The translations under genes were made by a program, and so were the position numbers. Below are positions 50,972-62,193 of a stretch of 64,000 nucleotides of DNA, piece after piece. Positions within the stretch are counted from its first letter, which is position 1. Each line of letters begins with the position of its first letter. Below the pieces are notes generated by a model. It was not told the origin of the DNA. It saw nothing but the letters and a program-made list of their open reading frames with translations, and searched no databases. The stretch is from Diadema setosum (taxonomy: Eukaryota > Echinodermata > Echinoidea > Diadematoida > Diadematidae), in assembly GCA_033980235.1 (NCBI GenBank), contig CM067067.1, positions 39,909,985-39,973,984 of the forward strand, given 5' to 3'.

Positions 50972-51283
50972 TGGCCCGAATTCACAAAGGTGGTACAATC
51001 TTTGTCCATGGTTTAAACAAAAGACCATAGTTTTGTATGGGGCGCCAAGTGTCACATGGCCTTTTTCTTTAGGAAATCAATCATTTTGCGTCGATGAAAT
51101 GACCATTTCATTAACGAAATGAAACGAAAATAATGGTCATTTCATCGATGAATGACTGATTTCGTAACAAAATAGGTCATGCGACACTTAGCGCCCCATA
51201 CAAAACTACTGTCTTTGTCCATGCTTTAAACCATGGACGAAGAGTGTACCACCTTCATCAATTCTGGCAATTGTGTTCATCTC
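50972..51283. mobile_element. Palindromic element of about 310 bp
   Basis: GAATTCACAAAGGTGGTACA ... TTTTGTATGGGGCGCCAAGT is mirrored on the right by ACTTAGCGCCCCATACAAAA ... TGTACCACCTTCATCAATTC. The centre holds repeated GATGAAATGACCATT. No coding capacity. Confidence 0.85.
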
Positions 51284-51292
51284 ACACTTGCT

Positions 51293-52015
51293 TTAACCCT
51301 AACTAGGCCGGGGGGGGGGGGGGGGGGGGGGGGGCGAGGCCCCCCCCCCCCCCCTCGACGTTCCGCGCAATGTATCGCTAACGCGAAAAGCTATCGACGC
51401 GACGTTTCATGACTTTTTTCTTTCGAGTCTCCCACATCTTTTGACACCAAATTTGCGATGCCCAGGTGCGCGGTTCCGAAGTTGCGCATAAATATGTATG
51501 TGCATGTCAGACCAAAAATTGCTCAAAAACGTGAATTCGTGTACAATTTCAATGCAAACTGTGCTTACAGGCAAATTTCATAAAAGCATGATTATTTTGG
51601 GGTTTTATTGATTAAAATCAATTAATAACATATTTTCTTGTTCGGAACAATGTCGCAGACAAGTTTCATCGAAAAAACAATGAAAAACATAAAGTCGAAA
51701 AAGCAGAAATACATAAGAAATTCAAAAAACAATAAAATACTTAAGAAATTTTTTCTAATGGCGCAATTTTTTCTCTTATTTGCTCAGGACACTAAAAAGA
51801 ATATTTACACAAGAAATGTGCCCATTTTGAGCTTTATTTAGTGATTTAACATACCAAATTGTCTGATTTCATGCATCATTATGCATAAATTAGCATAATT
51901 TACCATAAATGATATTTTTTTTTTTTTTAAATTTAACTTCATGGTACTTTAGATTACGTGACAGGCAATGTGTGTGCCAGTTTTTATCGGAGCCCCCCCC
52001 CCCCCCCCCGGCTCT
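51293..52015. mobile_element. TTAACCC piggyBac-like element, copy 3 (right end lost)
   Basis: TTAACCCTAACTAGGCC, then a G-run of about 24, a C-run and CCTCGACGTTCCGCGCAATG. The latter parallels CCTCGACGTTTCGCGCCATG in copy 1. The right terminus is replaced by a C-run at 51993-52009. Confidence 0.65.
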
Positions 52016-52589
52016 ATGAGTGAAAGAATGAGTGAAAGAATCGTGATTTAGGTTCTTGTGAGTGCATCCAAGTAATATGAAGCAGAATAGTAAAAATACA
52101 GTGTATTGTTATGAAGTGTTGAAATGACACATACATGTATTTAGATACTCATTCTTGTTGCCACATAAGCGATAATGAGAGTGTTATGAATCAGTGCAAG
52201 TCAACATGCATTCGCATCGCTTAGTTCCTTGGATAGCACGTATGAATGTTTCTCCGTTACAAGGAGATTACTCATTAGGTTGGTCTTCATCATAATCTTG
52301 TTTTCTTTGCTTCCTTCTATGGTTCGTTATTGTCTGCGGGAGAAAAAAAAATATCGATCAGTGTCCATCAATGTCGTTTTCATGTAGAGTAGGATTCATA
52401 GTTATTTTTGGAGTTGTTGTAATCGGTTAGCCATGATTGGGCAGTGTTTTGGTAGACTATACACCTTCCCCCGGCTTTCACGAATACCTTTGAAGGCGAA
52501 TCTCTTAACATACTAATAAAGAGGGCTTTGTACTTGACTCCGTCACATTCTGTCTGTTCATTTTCAACAATTATTTGTTTGCTCTAAAG

Positions 52590-53520
52590 TGAATAAAACC
52601 TCGGTTACATCGGAACCAAATCAGCTGCGAATGCACCCGAGTACAAGACGTATTTGGATGGATTCGGGAGTATTCTGCTATCCTTTCCCGAATGGGCGAA
52701 AATTCGGGAGGAATTCTGGAACATTCGTCGAGGTACAGCGTATTCGGTTGGTTTTGAAATGTTCCAAACCAGCCGAATACCCTCCAATATACTCCCGAAT
52801 GTGGTCCCGACAAATATTTGGATGGAATTCGGTTGGATTCGGGGAGCCATTTGGGACATTCTGGGCAGATTCTGGTCTATTCGTATCGTTAGGGGAGTAA
52901 CGGCCCGAATCATCAAGCCAAGTATACCCGAATACATGTATAACGAATCGAGCTGAATCTGTCCAGACTGCCCCAAATACCACCCCGAATCCATCCGAAT
53001 CGTTACCCGAATATAGAGCAGAATATGTACAGGCAAGTGAACCGAATAGCAGCCGAATAGGTCGAGTGAGCGGCCAGAATGACCCGAATATCATCGCGAA
53101 GAAGAGAGCCAGATCGCCAGTAGGACCCGACATGAAAGTCGATGACGTGTTCGGCGCATTTGGCCATATTCGTCCCCATTCGGGTCGACATTCGGGTCGT
53201 CATTCGGGTCTGTTTGGCTGTAATCGGGGCATTCGGGCCACACTCGGCTCGATTCTGGCCACATTTGGCTCGACTCTGGAGACTATTCGGGCTGGCATTC
53301 GGTTTAATTCGGGATGCCCAATATTGATTCGGATCAATTCTTGGCGATTTTGCTCTGATTCGGGACCTATTCGGAACCTATTCGTCTCTGATTCGGGGAG
53401 ATCCCCGAATCAGAAACAAATACTGTACATTTGGAATCCATCCTATTCAAGCCATATTTGGGCAGAATCGGTCCAAATTTATTTTGGAGAACTCGGTTCT
53501 GATGCAACCCTGTCTCTAGC
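52590..53520. repeat. ATTCGG/CCGAAT hexamer-saturated inverted structure
   Basis: By eye I count about 16 ATTCGG and 12 CCGAAT in roughly 800 bp. CCGAAT dominates 52900-53100 and ATTCGG dominates 53160-53400, symmetric about a motif-free centre near 53130. The flanks GGTTACATCGGAACC (about 52602) and GGTTCTGATGCAACC (about 53495) are near-inverted. Long overlapping open frames on both strands (for example 53066-53530 plus and 52678-53133 minus) arise because the hexamer rarely creates stops. Confidence 0.7.
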
Positions 53521-53920
53521 TTGTCGTTAATATGGTGTGGGCGTGTTCTGTCCGCAGACTTAAGTTTATCTGTAGAGTGAATCTTTCGTACCACCCCTGG
53601 TTCTTTGAGTATCAGCAAGTTCAATTGCATTGTCGATGCGTTCATGTGTAGGTCGAGTAAGCATTTTTTTTTTTACACTCTCCCTATGCATTTATGTATA
53701 TATGAACACAAAAGTGGCGATGGTTATGCAACCAGAAAAATGAACGTGACTGGAAATTCCTTGCTTATCACAATTGCTTCCACTTCATAATATTTCGGTT
53801 TTTTCATACGAAAGCCAGCTAGAATCAATATACATGTACAATGCATTGTGGGTGAGGGATATACGATCGAGACTCAGTGAGCACAAAAAGTATGTGCACA
53901 CACGCGCATGGGCGTAAATC

Positions 53921-54010
53921 CCGGGGGGGGGGGGGGATGGGGGGGGGATATATCCCCCCCCCCCCCCTAAAATGGAGGAGGGGGGGATGGCCTGTACAAT
54001 CATCCCCCCC
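53921..54010. repeat. Alternating G- and C-runs
   Basis: Runs of 9-14 G, then 15 C, then GGAGGGGGGG; self-complementary and G-quadruplex-prone. Confidence 0.9.
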
Positions 54011-54470
54011 TGAATTTCGGGGGAAAAAATGGAGGAAGCAGAAATGTGATTGTATCAATTTTGGCATATTGCATGACGTTTGTACGCCGGCCTTCAGACA
54101 GGTAACAGAGCTGAACAGTATTCTATCTTGTAGGAAAATGTATACATAATTTTCTCAAGCGCTCGCTCGCTTCGCTCGCTCGCGAAGAAAGTAACATCGA
54201 CATACACTGTAAGGTATGGCTCAGACGTTGACAACGTCAAAATAAGATCTATAATGTAAACATGCTATGACGCGAGTAACTGGGGACCATCTGCAAGATA
54301 TGTAGGAAAACAAACAAACAAACAAACAAACAATAACAAAAACTATATCGCCATAATTGAACCCCCTCCATTTCCTGAATCATTCCTGAGAAACGACAGT
54401 GACTGGTGACTCAGTCAGGATACATCTATGAGCATACCCAGGGAAGATCAGGGGCGTCGAATCTATCTCG

Positions 54471-54494
54471 GGGGGGGGGGGGGGGGGGGGGGGG
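54471..54494. repeat. Poly(G) tract
   Basis: G-run of about 24 next to GGGCAAAGGGGCATTTGCCCC, itself a short hairpin. Confidence 0.9.
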
Positions 54495-54840
54495 CAAAGG
54501 GGCATTTGCCCCGCCCCTACGGAAGTGTTTAGGCAGACACATCATGGTTTATCCCCCAAGCAATTCCCGAGATGAGGACAAATCTCGAACTTTCTTAATG
54601 GAAAATTGTCCAAATATCGCCAGAACTATGCACCAGATCGTTGTATTGCAATCATAAACATGCAAAAGCTCCGCTATACAGGATCCCTTTCGATAGACTT
54701 TGTACACTTTTGAGATTGACGTATATTTCCCTAATTTATCAAAGAGTGTGCAGCAGATCTTTCACTTAACAAAAGCACCCTCATATGGAGAGGCGTCGAT
54801 GGGGGGGGGGGGGGGGATGGTTCCCCCGTAAAAGTGGGAC

Positions 54841-56245
54841 AAACAAAAGCGAAAAATTTAGCTACAAACGGCAGTGTTTGGAGTGTAAAATGTCAAAATT
54901 TTAAAGCTCGCTCGCTCCGCTCGCTCGCATTGAATCGCTATGCCATTCTCCTGATGCTGCTGCCTGTGAATGGCAGCAGTTGCGCCCGGTGCGCCCCGGC
55001 CCCTTAATTTCCAATGCGAAGAATATAGCTACAAACTACAAACGGCAGTTTTTGGACTGTAAAATGTCAAAATTTTGAAGCTCACTCGCTTCGCTCGCTC
55101 GCATTTAATCATTATGCCATTCTCCTGATGTTGCAGCTAGTAATTGCCAGCAGTTTTCGCCCGATGCGCCCCCCTTAATTTCCAAAGCGAAAAATATAGC
55201 TACAAACGGCAGTTTGGGGACTGTAAAATGTCAAAATTTTCAAGCTCGCTCCCTTCGCTCGCTCGCATTTAATCATTATGCCATTCTCCTGATGTTGCTG
55301 CTAGTAATTGCCAGTAGTTTTCGCCCGGTGCCCCCCCCCCCCCTTAATTTCCAAAGCGAAAAAATACAGCCACAAAGGACAGTTTTTGGGACTGTAAAAT
55401 ATCAAAATTTTCAAGCTCACTCGCTTCGCTCGCTCGCATTTAATCGTTATGCCATTCTCCTGATGTTACTGCCAGTAATTGCCGGCAGTTGCGCCCGGTG
55501 TGTCCCCCCCCCCCTTGATTTCCAAGGCGAAAAAATACAGCCACAAACGACAGTTTGGGGACTGTAAAATGTCAAAATTTTCAAACTCGCTCGCTTTCAT
55601 TTAATCGTTATGCCATTCTCCTGATGTTGCATGCTGCCAGTAATTGCCAGCAGTTGTGCCCGGTGCGCCCCCCTTTAATTTCCAAAGCGAAAAATATAGC
55701 TACAAACGACAGTTTTGGGACTGTAAAAAGTCAAAATTTTCAAGCTCACTCGCTTCGCCAGCTCGTATTCAATCGTTATGCCATTCCCCTGATGTTGCTG
55801 CCAGTAACTGCCAGTAGTTGCACCCGGTGCACCCCCCTTAATTTCCAAAGCGAAAAATTACAGCCAAAAGCGGCAGTTTTGGGACTGTAAAATGTCAAAA
55901 TTTTCAAGCTCGCTCGCTTCACTCGCTCGCATTTAATCGCTATACCATTCTCCTGATGTTGCTGCCAGTGATTGACAACAGTTGCGCCCGGTGCGGCCCC
56001 CTTGATTTCCAAAGCGAAGAAGTATAGCTACAAATGGCAGTTTTTAGCATGTAAAAGCATTATGTCAAAATTTTCAAGCTCGCTCGCTCCGCTCGCTCGC
56101 ATTTGATCGCTATGCCATTCTCCTGATGCTGCTGCCATGCAGTGATTGACAGCAGTTGCGCACGGTGTGCCCCCCCCCTTAATTTCCAAAGCGAAGAATA
56201 CAAACGGCAGTTTTTGGACTGTAAAATGTCAAAATTTTCAATGTA
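54841..56245 (+). repeat. Tandem array of about 168-bp units (about nine copies)
   Basis: TCAAAATTTT recurs near 54890, 55067, 55231, 55402, 55572, 55731, 55894, 56064 and 56229, that is every 159-177 bp. Each full unit runs AATTTCCAAAGCGAA, AGCTACAAACGGCAGTTTT, GACTGTAAAATGTC, CTCGCTTCGCTCGCTCGCA, TATGCCATTCTCCTGATG, GCCAGTAATTGCCAGCAGTT and GCGCCCGGTGCG with a short C-run. The in-frame repeated peptides on both strands are by-products. Confidence 0.9.
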
Positions 56246-57002
56246 AAAAGATTTCACCGTGGGAGGGAGAAACCCCCCTACCATACCCTCCCCCTCCCTC
56301 GCTTGCTTCGCTCCCTCACGATCTCATAACCGCTCCCCCAAGATCAAATCTTGTCTACGCCGGTGATAGGCCCCACTATTTAGTAGGCCTTCGCAGTGAT
56401 GTCGCACAGGCGGAGCAAGAGCTGAAATACCACGATTTAGTCATTCAATAATATATTGTGAATATTTCATTTTCTATTGGTTTTTTTTAAAGAAAAAACA
56501 AACAAAAATTTCACCAAAAGTGTGCACCAGATCGCTGAATTTCAGGTCTGAAAATGCAAAATCTTCCTCGTGTGGGAGAGGGACACCCCCCCCCCCATAC
56601 ACCCTCCCCCCGTTAACCCGGTCGCTCCACTCTCTCTCACAGATATTTCAAAAACAAAAAATGTCTTCATACTTTTAAGGTCTGATTTTCCGCCGCAAGT
56701 CATCTGACAAGCAAAAAAAAAGCAACAAAAAGAACAAAAAGTCTTCATATTTTTGCTGCCACTTTCCTCCCACTTTATATTTCATGCAAAAGAGTGGGAC
56801 ATCCGATCCCTGTAAAGTGTGCGTGTGGGGGGGGGGGGGGGAGAGAAGCTTCTCTCCCCCCCCCCCCCCCCCAAGGCTGCGCCGGTCCGGTTATGGGCTT
56901 GTAAGCGTGGTGATGGTGACCATCCCCCCCCCCCCCCCACTCCTCAGTACGGATTTACGCCGTTGACACACGCACACACACATACGTTCCATCTGACATG
57001 AC

Positions 57003-57161
57003 ATGAATTCGATTAAAGACTCGGTAAAATGCTATAAATACTCGTTTATCCCAAGAACAATAATAGACTGGAACTCTCTCCCATCGATAATTTCCAACAC
57101 CACAAACAAAGACTCCTTTAAAGCAGCAACCCTACAGTACATCCAAGAGCAAAGCAACTAG
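57003..57161 (+). pseudogene. C-terminal tail of a LINE (L2/CR1-like) reverse transcriptase ORF
   Basis: The frame reads KCYKYSFIPRTIIDWNSLP, then SFKAATLQYIQEQSN and stops. The SFFPRTIxDWNxLP motif followed by a SFKxxL helix is the usual C-terminus of CR1/L2-type reverse transcriptase proteins. Just upstream TRTHTHTYVPSD appears in another frame, so a frameshift separates it from the rest. The catalytic domain is absent. A short hairpin (TGTCCGG...TGTTGGACA) typical of LINE 3' tails follows at 57210-57240. Confidence 0.65.
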
Positions 57162-57242
57162 ACCCCACACTTCTCTCTCCGCGCAATTTAACACCAGCGC
57201 ACCACCTGTCCGGTTGGCCCCTACTACGGGGTGTTGGACAGT

Positions 57243-57416
57243 ATACAGGAACAGGGGCGGATCCAGGAATTCCGTAAAGAGGGGAGCGTTTACAAAATTA
57301 AAGGGGGGCGCATGCACCCCTCCCCCCATTTTTTTCTTTTTATTTCTTTTGTTTCAACAAAAAATAAGGGGGGGGGGGGCGCGCGCCGGTTGCTGTCCTC
57401 CCTGGATCCACCACTG
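57243..57416. mobile_element. Small element with CAGGGGCGGATCCAGG ends
   Basis: Left end CAGGGGCGGATCCAGG and right end CCTGGATCCACCACTG are inverted repeats of about 16 bp. The interior of about 140 bp carries G-runs. No clear target duplication. Confidence 0.6.
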
Positions 57417-57547
57417 AGGAAGAAGAAGAAGAAACATCTGCATGGACGATGTGACTTCCGTAAGTAATGTGACTTACAATGTATGCAAGATTTCCTGTAT
57501 GTGCGTATCCGAAATGCAACACTGTTGTCACACCATAATAAACTAAT

Positions 57548-57550
<3 letters not shown>

Positions 57551-57585
<35 letters not shown>
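57551..57585. repeat. (CA)n microsatellite
   Basis: About 17 CA dinucleotides. Confidence 0.95.
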
Positions 57586-57586
<1 letters not shown>

Positions 57587-57939
57587 TGAGAAACTGGAGA
57601 TGATAGTGTACTGCTGCCTTTGATAAGCAATACAGCACAGAAACTATGACACATCGTGTTTATCTTTTTTAATTAATACATGTATTCACATCTTCATCAA
57701 ATTGCCTCTTTTGACATGAATCATTGAAAATGCCTTATCAAAAAAAAAAAAAAAAATACCTTCCCTTATTCATATAATCATTCTGTTTTTGTAAACTCAC
57801 TCCGCTATTCCTTTAGGATCGGGGTTGTATACCCGGTAGGTAATCATTTAGCAAAACATAATTTCCATTAAATGTTCTAAAAAGTGTATAAACAAAGTGG
57901 GAAAGAGTTGTCGCGCACCAACATCGTCAGTTCTCTTAT

Positions 57940-58247
57940 TAGGGAGTTTTCGCTACACGACGGGAAGACCGAGAATACGCGGAAGCAATCAGTGACAGTC
58001 TCCGTACTCGTCCCCATATCGAAACAGTTTCGCTTTCCTGTAAAGGACGAGAGCGTATGGACAAGATTACTGATTAGCTGGCTGGCTGGTTGGCTCACTC
58101 GCTGCTCAGCATCGGGACCGAACGCTATTTTGGTGTATTTGTTTTCCCCCAGGACGGAACGTTTCTCGGCTTTGATCATGCGCAGAAGCAAATTTTGCAC
58201 ACGGCACGCTCAGCTCCCGGCCGCGTCGTACTTGCGAAAACTCCCTA
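57940..58247. mobile_element. MITE with TAGGGAGTTTTCGC ends
   Basis: A 308-bp segment bounded by TAGGGAGTTTTCGC and GCGAAAACTCCCTA, with a further inverted ACGACG(G)/(C)CGTCGT pair. Its interior is GC-richer than the flanks and open in several frames, but nothing resembles a protein family. Confidence 0.8.
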
Positions 58248-59060
58248 TAATTCCCACTTGTGCGTGGTTAAGACCATAAATAATATCACATTCTTATTTT
58301 AAAAAAAAAAGCCATGACTTTTTGTAGGCCATATTTCTGTCAGATTTTTGACAAGACATCCTCCACGCTGTTTGGCCGAGCTTACTCTAGCTACTACACG
58401 TATAAAATTAAATGTGGACATATCCTTGCACTGCATCTCAACTCATAATGACAAGTTAAAGGGTAGTGATATGATAAATGTTAATGACAGAAAATAGAAT
58501 TCGTAATTTTTAATTTTATATTCGTATATGGAAAAATCGCTACTCAACATTATCTATGTAAAATAGATATACAGTAAGAGATTCTTCAATTTGTAACTTT
58601 TTTGAATCTTATCCACAGACATTAATACATTAGATTATCAAAATTCTCTAAAATGTACCCATATGTCACCTTTCTGGTATGAATGTTCTTTTTTTCTTTG
58701 CTCAAAGCTAGAAATGTCCGCCATGTTATGTTTACAGATGAGGATATATGTTTTATAACTTTACATGTTGAAAGAGGACATTTAGTGAATACAATTATCC
58801 ATTATGCAAAATGTTCTGTATTTCCGTGTAATATCAAAGATATTATTCCAACTCGATAGTCTGTTCTGTTTTCTATGAAGCATTTGGAAAATACACAACG
58901 TATCATAGCTATGAAAAAGAATCGTCTAGATTTTCATGTGAGCAAATGGCAAGCTCTTATACCATAATTTCTATGTAAATTTTTTTTTTCCGAAATGTAC
59001 TATTCATTATTATGCATGTATTTGGTATGAAGCGGCATGTGAATTGGGCAAATAAAGTTG
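58248..59060. other. AT-rich intergenic DNA
   Basis: I see no element or gene signal in this stretch. Confidence 0.5.
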
Positions 59061-59070
59061 TAAAAAAAAA

Positions 59071-59560
59071 TTAAAGGTCAATGAAGACAAAGCATTATTG
59101 TTTGCATGTGGATTGAATGAATGGAGCAATATCAGTAGGACATTTCAATGGAGTGCGAGGAAAGTCAGACAATCCATTCCATAGTTTATAAAAAGAATGA
59201 AGGAGTCTTATTTAAGAGTTGTTACAGTTGTAGAGAGTACTGGACGAGAAGACCACAACATGTCATCACATCACGCATGGATGATTTAAAGAAATGCAAA
59301 GAAAAGTATGTAAAACTTCCTTTTCCTGAATTAAAAATACACAATCCCTCGACTTGTTATTGGCTTGTGTCACAATATTATTCCCCATGCATTCTGCACA
59401 AATATCAAATGCTCTATCATCATGCTGTTCATGATGAATTCATGATTAAATACTTGATTTTTTTTAAACCAATTACTCAATTTTCATTATACTTTGCTCA
59501 TGTGCTATCGTAATATTGCTGCATTCACTGGATCCACATGTACTTTTGGATTCCTTTAGA
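59071..59560. mobile_element. Diverged TTAAAGGACAAG-family foldback, copy 3
   Basis: GCATGTGGATTGAATGAATG and AGTCAGACAATCCATTCC on the left correspond to blocks of the 13271 copy. TTGCTGCATTCACTGGATCC on the right is their inverse. The termini have decayed. Confidence 0.6.
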
Positions 59561-60748
59561 TTTTTCATCACTCATCTCAGTTGTTTGTCGAAATAAAACA
59601 CTACTCGTAAGCCATCAGCTCCCACATTGATGTGGTTTGATTCTTAACTTGTTTACTATAATCTTAATGAATGATTCATTTGTTCGTGATTCATTTGGCA
59701 TAGTAAAACTTTCAGGACAGCCTTTTCCTGTTCATCTGATGATTATTCGTTATACATGTATATTGTTGCAGAATACACCGTATCTAAAGATTACAACTGG
59801 TCTTAAATTTGTCATAAAAATAGCAGAATCTAACATCGTTTATTTCATATACATGTATATTTCTTTCTGATTTGGAGCAGATTGAATGTATTTTGAACAA
59901 TCCCATACATTCAGTGAATTTAAAAGTGTCAATGTTTTATTCGTGCAATGAGAGTTCAATATAGAGATGGCAAGAAGAAGATTCTGACAGAAAAGTCTTT
60001 CGGAATGCTTTTTGATTTTTCTCGAGGGATACCCAACTTGCCATTATAATACAAGACAACGATTTATCCATACCGTGAACCACGCTACACTGGAAATTTA
60101 AATGGTTTGGTTTGTGTTACAACAGATGCCATTAATGCACGTTCCAATATGAACTCATTGGCTGATTACCCCGCCTTCCTTCGATGGGTACACGCTCCAT
60201 AATCTTTACCAGATCTGTTGTCTCTTAAGCAGTCAGAAAAAAAAAAATGTTATTGGAAGTCAGAAACTAACCAGTCTCATGTTAACTGGAGTCTCCACTT
60301 TAGGTATGAGGACATACATTGTACATTACAAGCTTCTCGAGAGATTGTGCCAACATTTCTCCCGACAAACTGGTGAAAACGGACATCCACTCAGTCAAAA
60401 ATGTTCAGAGTAAGGATACAAAGAACTATAAAATTGAAATATTTTGCTTCTCATCTCAAGTGTTAATATTTTATAGGTCTTAATTTATGCTTACCCTAAG
60501 ATATAGAGTTCCTTTACTGCTTTTGAAAAAGCAGTTTAAAAAAATTAATGTTTTGGAAAAATATTGACATACAGAAGCAACATATTTGGATTTGATGTGG
60601 AGATGCTGTAATCTGCCATCAGCTGGCCGAGTTTCGATTGTTTGCTTGTTTGGTTCTGTTTTTGTTTTTTTTATTTAGTTTTCTGGGGTTTTTTTACGTG
60701 GTAAATTCATATGATATTTGAAATGTATTCTTACTTTAGTCTTTATCT
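59561..60748. other. AT-rich intergenic DNA
   Basis: No supported gene; scattered T- and A-runs only. Confidence 0.5.
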
Positions 60749-61131
60749 TAAAGGGACTGTACAGTACTGGTTGAGGTTTGGATTCATGTTTTGAACATTG
60801 AGTGAGATAATGAGAAACCTTTTATAAAATATGACAGTGCATGTAATTTTAAGAAGGATTCGATGTTTATTTGATGAAAATTGGTTTTCAAATGGCTGAG
60901 ATATCAAAAAAAGTGATAATAATAAAAGACTACAGGCCACGTCTATAGGATCTCTTTGTTTCACCTTGTTTTTGGATATCTCAGCCATTTCAAAAACCGA
61001 TTTTCATCAAAGACTTTGGATACCCCTTAGAGTTGCATATTTTTTGACATCTCATAGAGTGGTTTCTGAATATCTCGCAAAACGTTAAAAGCTAAAGCCT
61101 CACCTCGACCAGAACTGTACACACCCTTTAA
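60749..61131. mobile_element. Palindromic element, GATATCTCAGCCATTT family, copy 2
   Basis: TAAAGGGACTGTACAGTACT to AACTGTACACACCCTTTA. AAATGGCTGAGATATC is mirrored by GATATCTCAGCCATTT around a short centre. Same design as 8163-8564. Confidence 0.85.
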
Positions 61132-62193
61132 AGCCCTTTGAAGACCAAATCTAGTGAGAACAATTTCAATCCGCTCAAATTTAAGGTTCAATAAAGGCGC
61201 AACATATACTGTTTGCAGCTGGTTTTGACATGCTTATACACTAAAAAAATAAATCTTTCGGATGATACTTAGTTTGTTCTCTGTTCAACCTTTAATCTTC
61301 TATGAACAACTATCATCAACAATACACGTCACACCAAGTACCCTTCACAACTATAATACAAGTTTGAATTCCATTAGTGGAAGTAAGGGAAATATAAAAA
61401 AATTAAAAGCAACACTGCTAAATGATTTGACAATTCGCACAACATCAGGCGATACCACTCTGATGATCTTTTCATGAAGATATCTAAATAAGACTTAGAC
61501 GATAAGCTTGAAATGCAATATTCATGAATGTTATCAAACATTTTGCCATTGATCAATCCAATTACCCGACCATCACGATACGTGTAATCAGCTGCGCTAT
61601 TACCATTGTCATTATTGCTACGATATTGCGCTTTGATGTCACTGCAATGTAGACAATTTTATCATTTTAATGCCTCCGTTGCAAAAGAAATGCGAAGAAT
61701 CGCTGAGTTTTAAAGCACCACATAGTAGGGCCTACTGATATTTGATTCCAGACCCTGTAGGACATCATAATTCGTAAAAACCATTTGCCCAAAGCCATTC
61801 AATCATGTGTCAAAGGTCAATAAGGACTTCAGAATATCACAGAGAGAGTGGTTCAAGAAGACTCAAAGAAGAAGGCTTTGTCAAGTGGGTAAATTTTGCT
61901 TCTCTTCAACACAGATTGTTTCTCACGAGGCATTTGCCTTGCTGCACCATAACCATGATCTTAAATTCATACAGTTTTTCAGATCGAAGGTCTTTGAGCC
62001 GCTGTCCATGGATCACAAACGCCATCCCTCTGCTTTTGCACGTTACACTTTACAAATTGACCCACTTTAATGACTTTGTTGAGTGGGATGTATTCCGTTG
62101 TGTAAACACACAACAAATAATGGGATAGGCAAGTATCTATCAGATTATTGTTATACGTCACAACAGTAAGACATCAGCGAAAGGATTTAAAGA
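61132..62193. other. 3' flank of the right-hand GPCR
   Basis: AT-rich sequence that should contain the receptor's 3' UTR on the minus strand. I could not fix a poly(A) site. Open frames at 61805-62128 have no recognisable motif. Confidence 0.4.

Larger units (their letters stand above)
53911..56961. mobile_element. Possible composite element with GGCGTAAATCC ends
   Basis: The left edge GGCGTAAATCCCGGGG (53911) and right edge GGATTTACGCC (56951-56961) are inverted. Each is followed inward by a G/C homopolymer and GGATGG/CCATCC. In between lie several G-runs and the tandem array at 54841-56245. It may be one element of about 3 kb or several G-tract MITEs side by side. Confidence 0.35.

Noticed and set aside
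52605..53530. Overlapping open frames of 143-154 residues on both strands
   Set aside because: They arise from stop-poor ATTCGG/CCGAAT repetition, are Arg/Ser/Pro-rich with no motif and overlap each other.
55214..55890. Repeat proteins with LLMLLPVIA-type units
   Set aside because: They are frames through the 168-bp array; unit lengths that are not multiples of three break the frame between copies.
57877..58302. 107-131-residue frames on both strands
   Set aside because: They are contained in or overlap the TAGGGAGTTTTCGC MITE and match no family I know.
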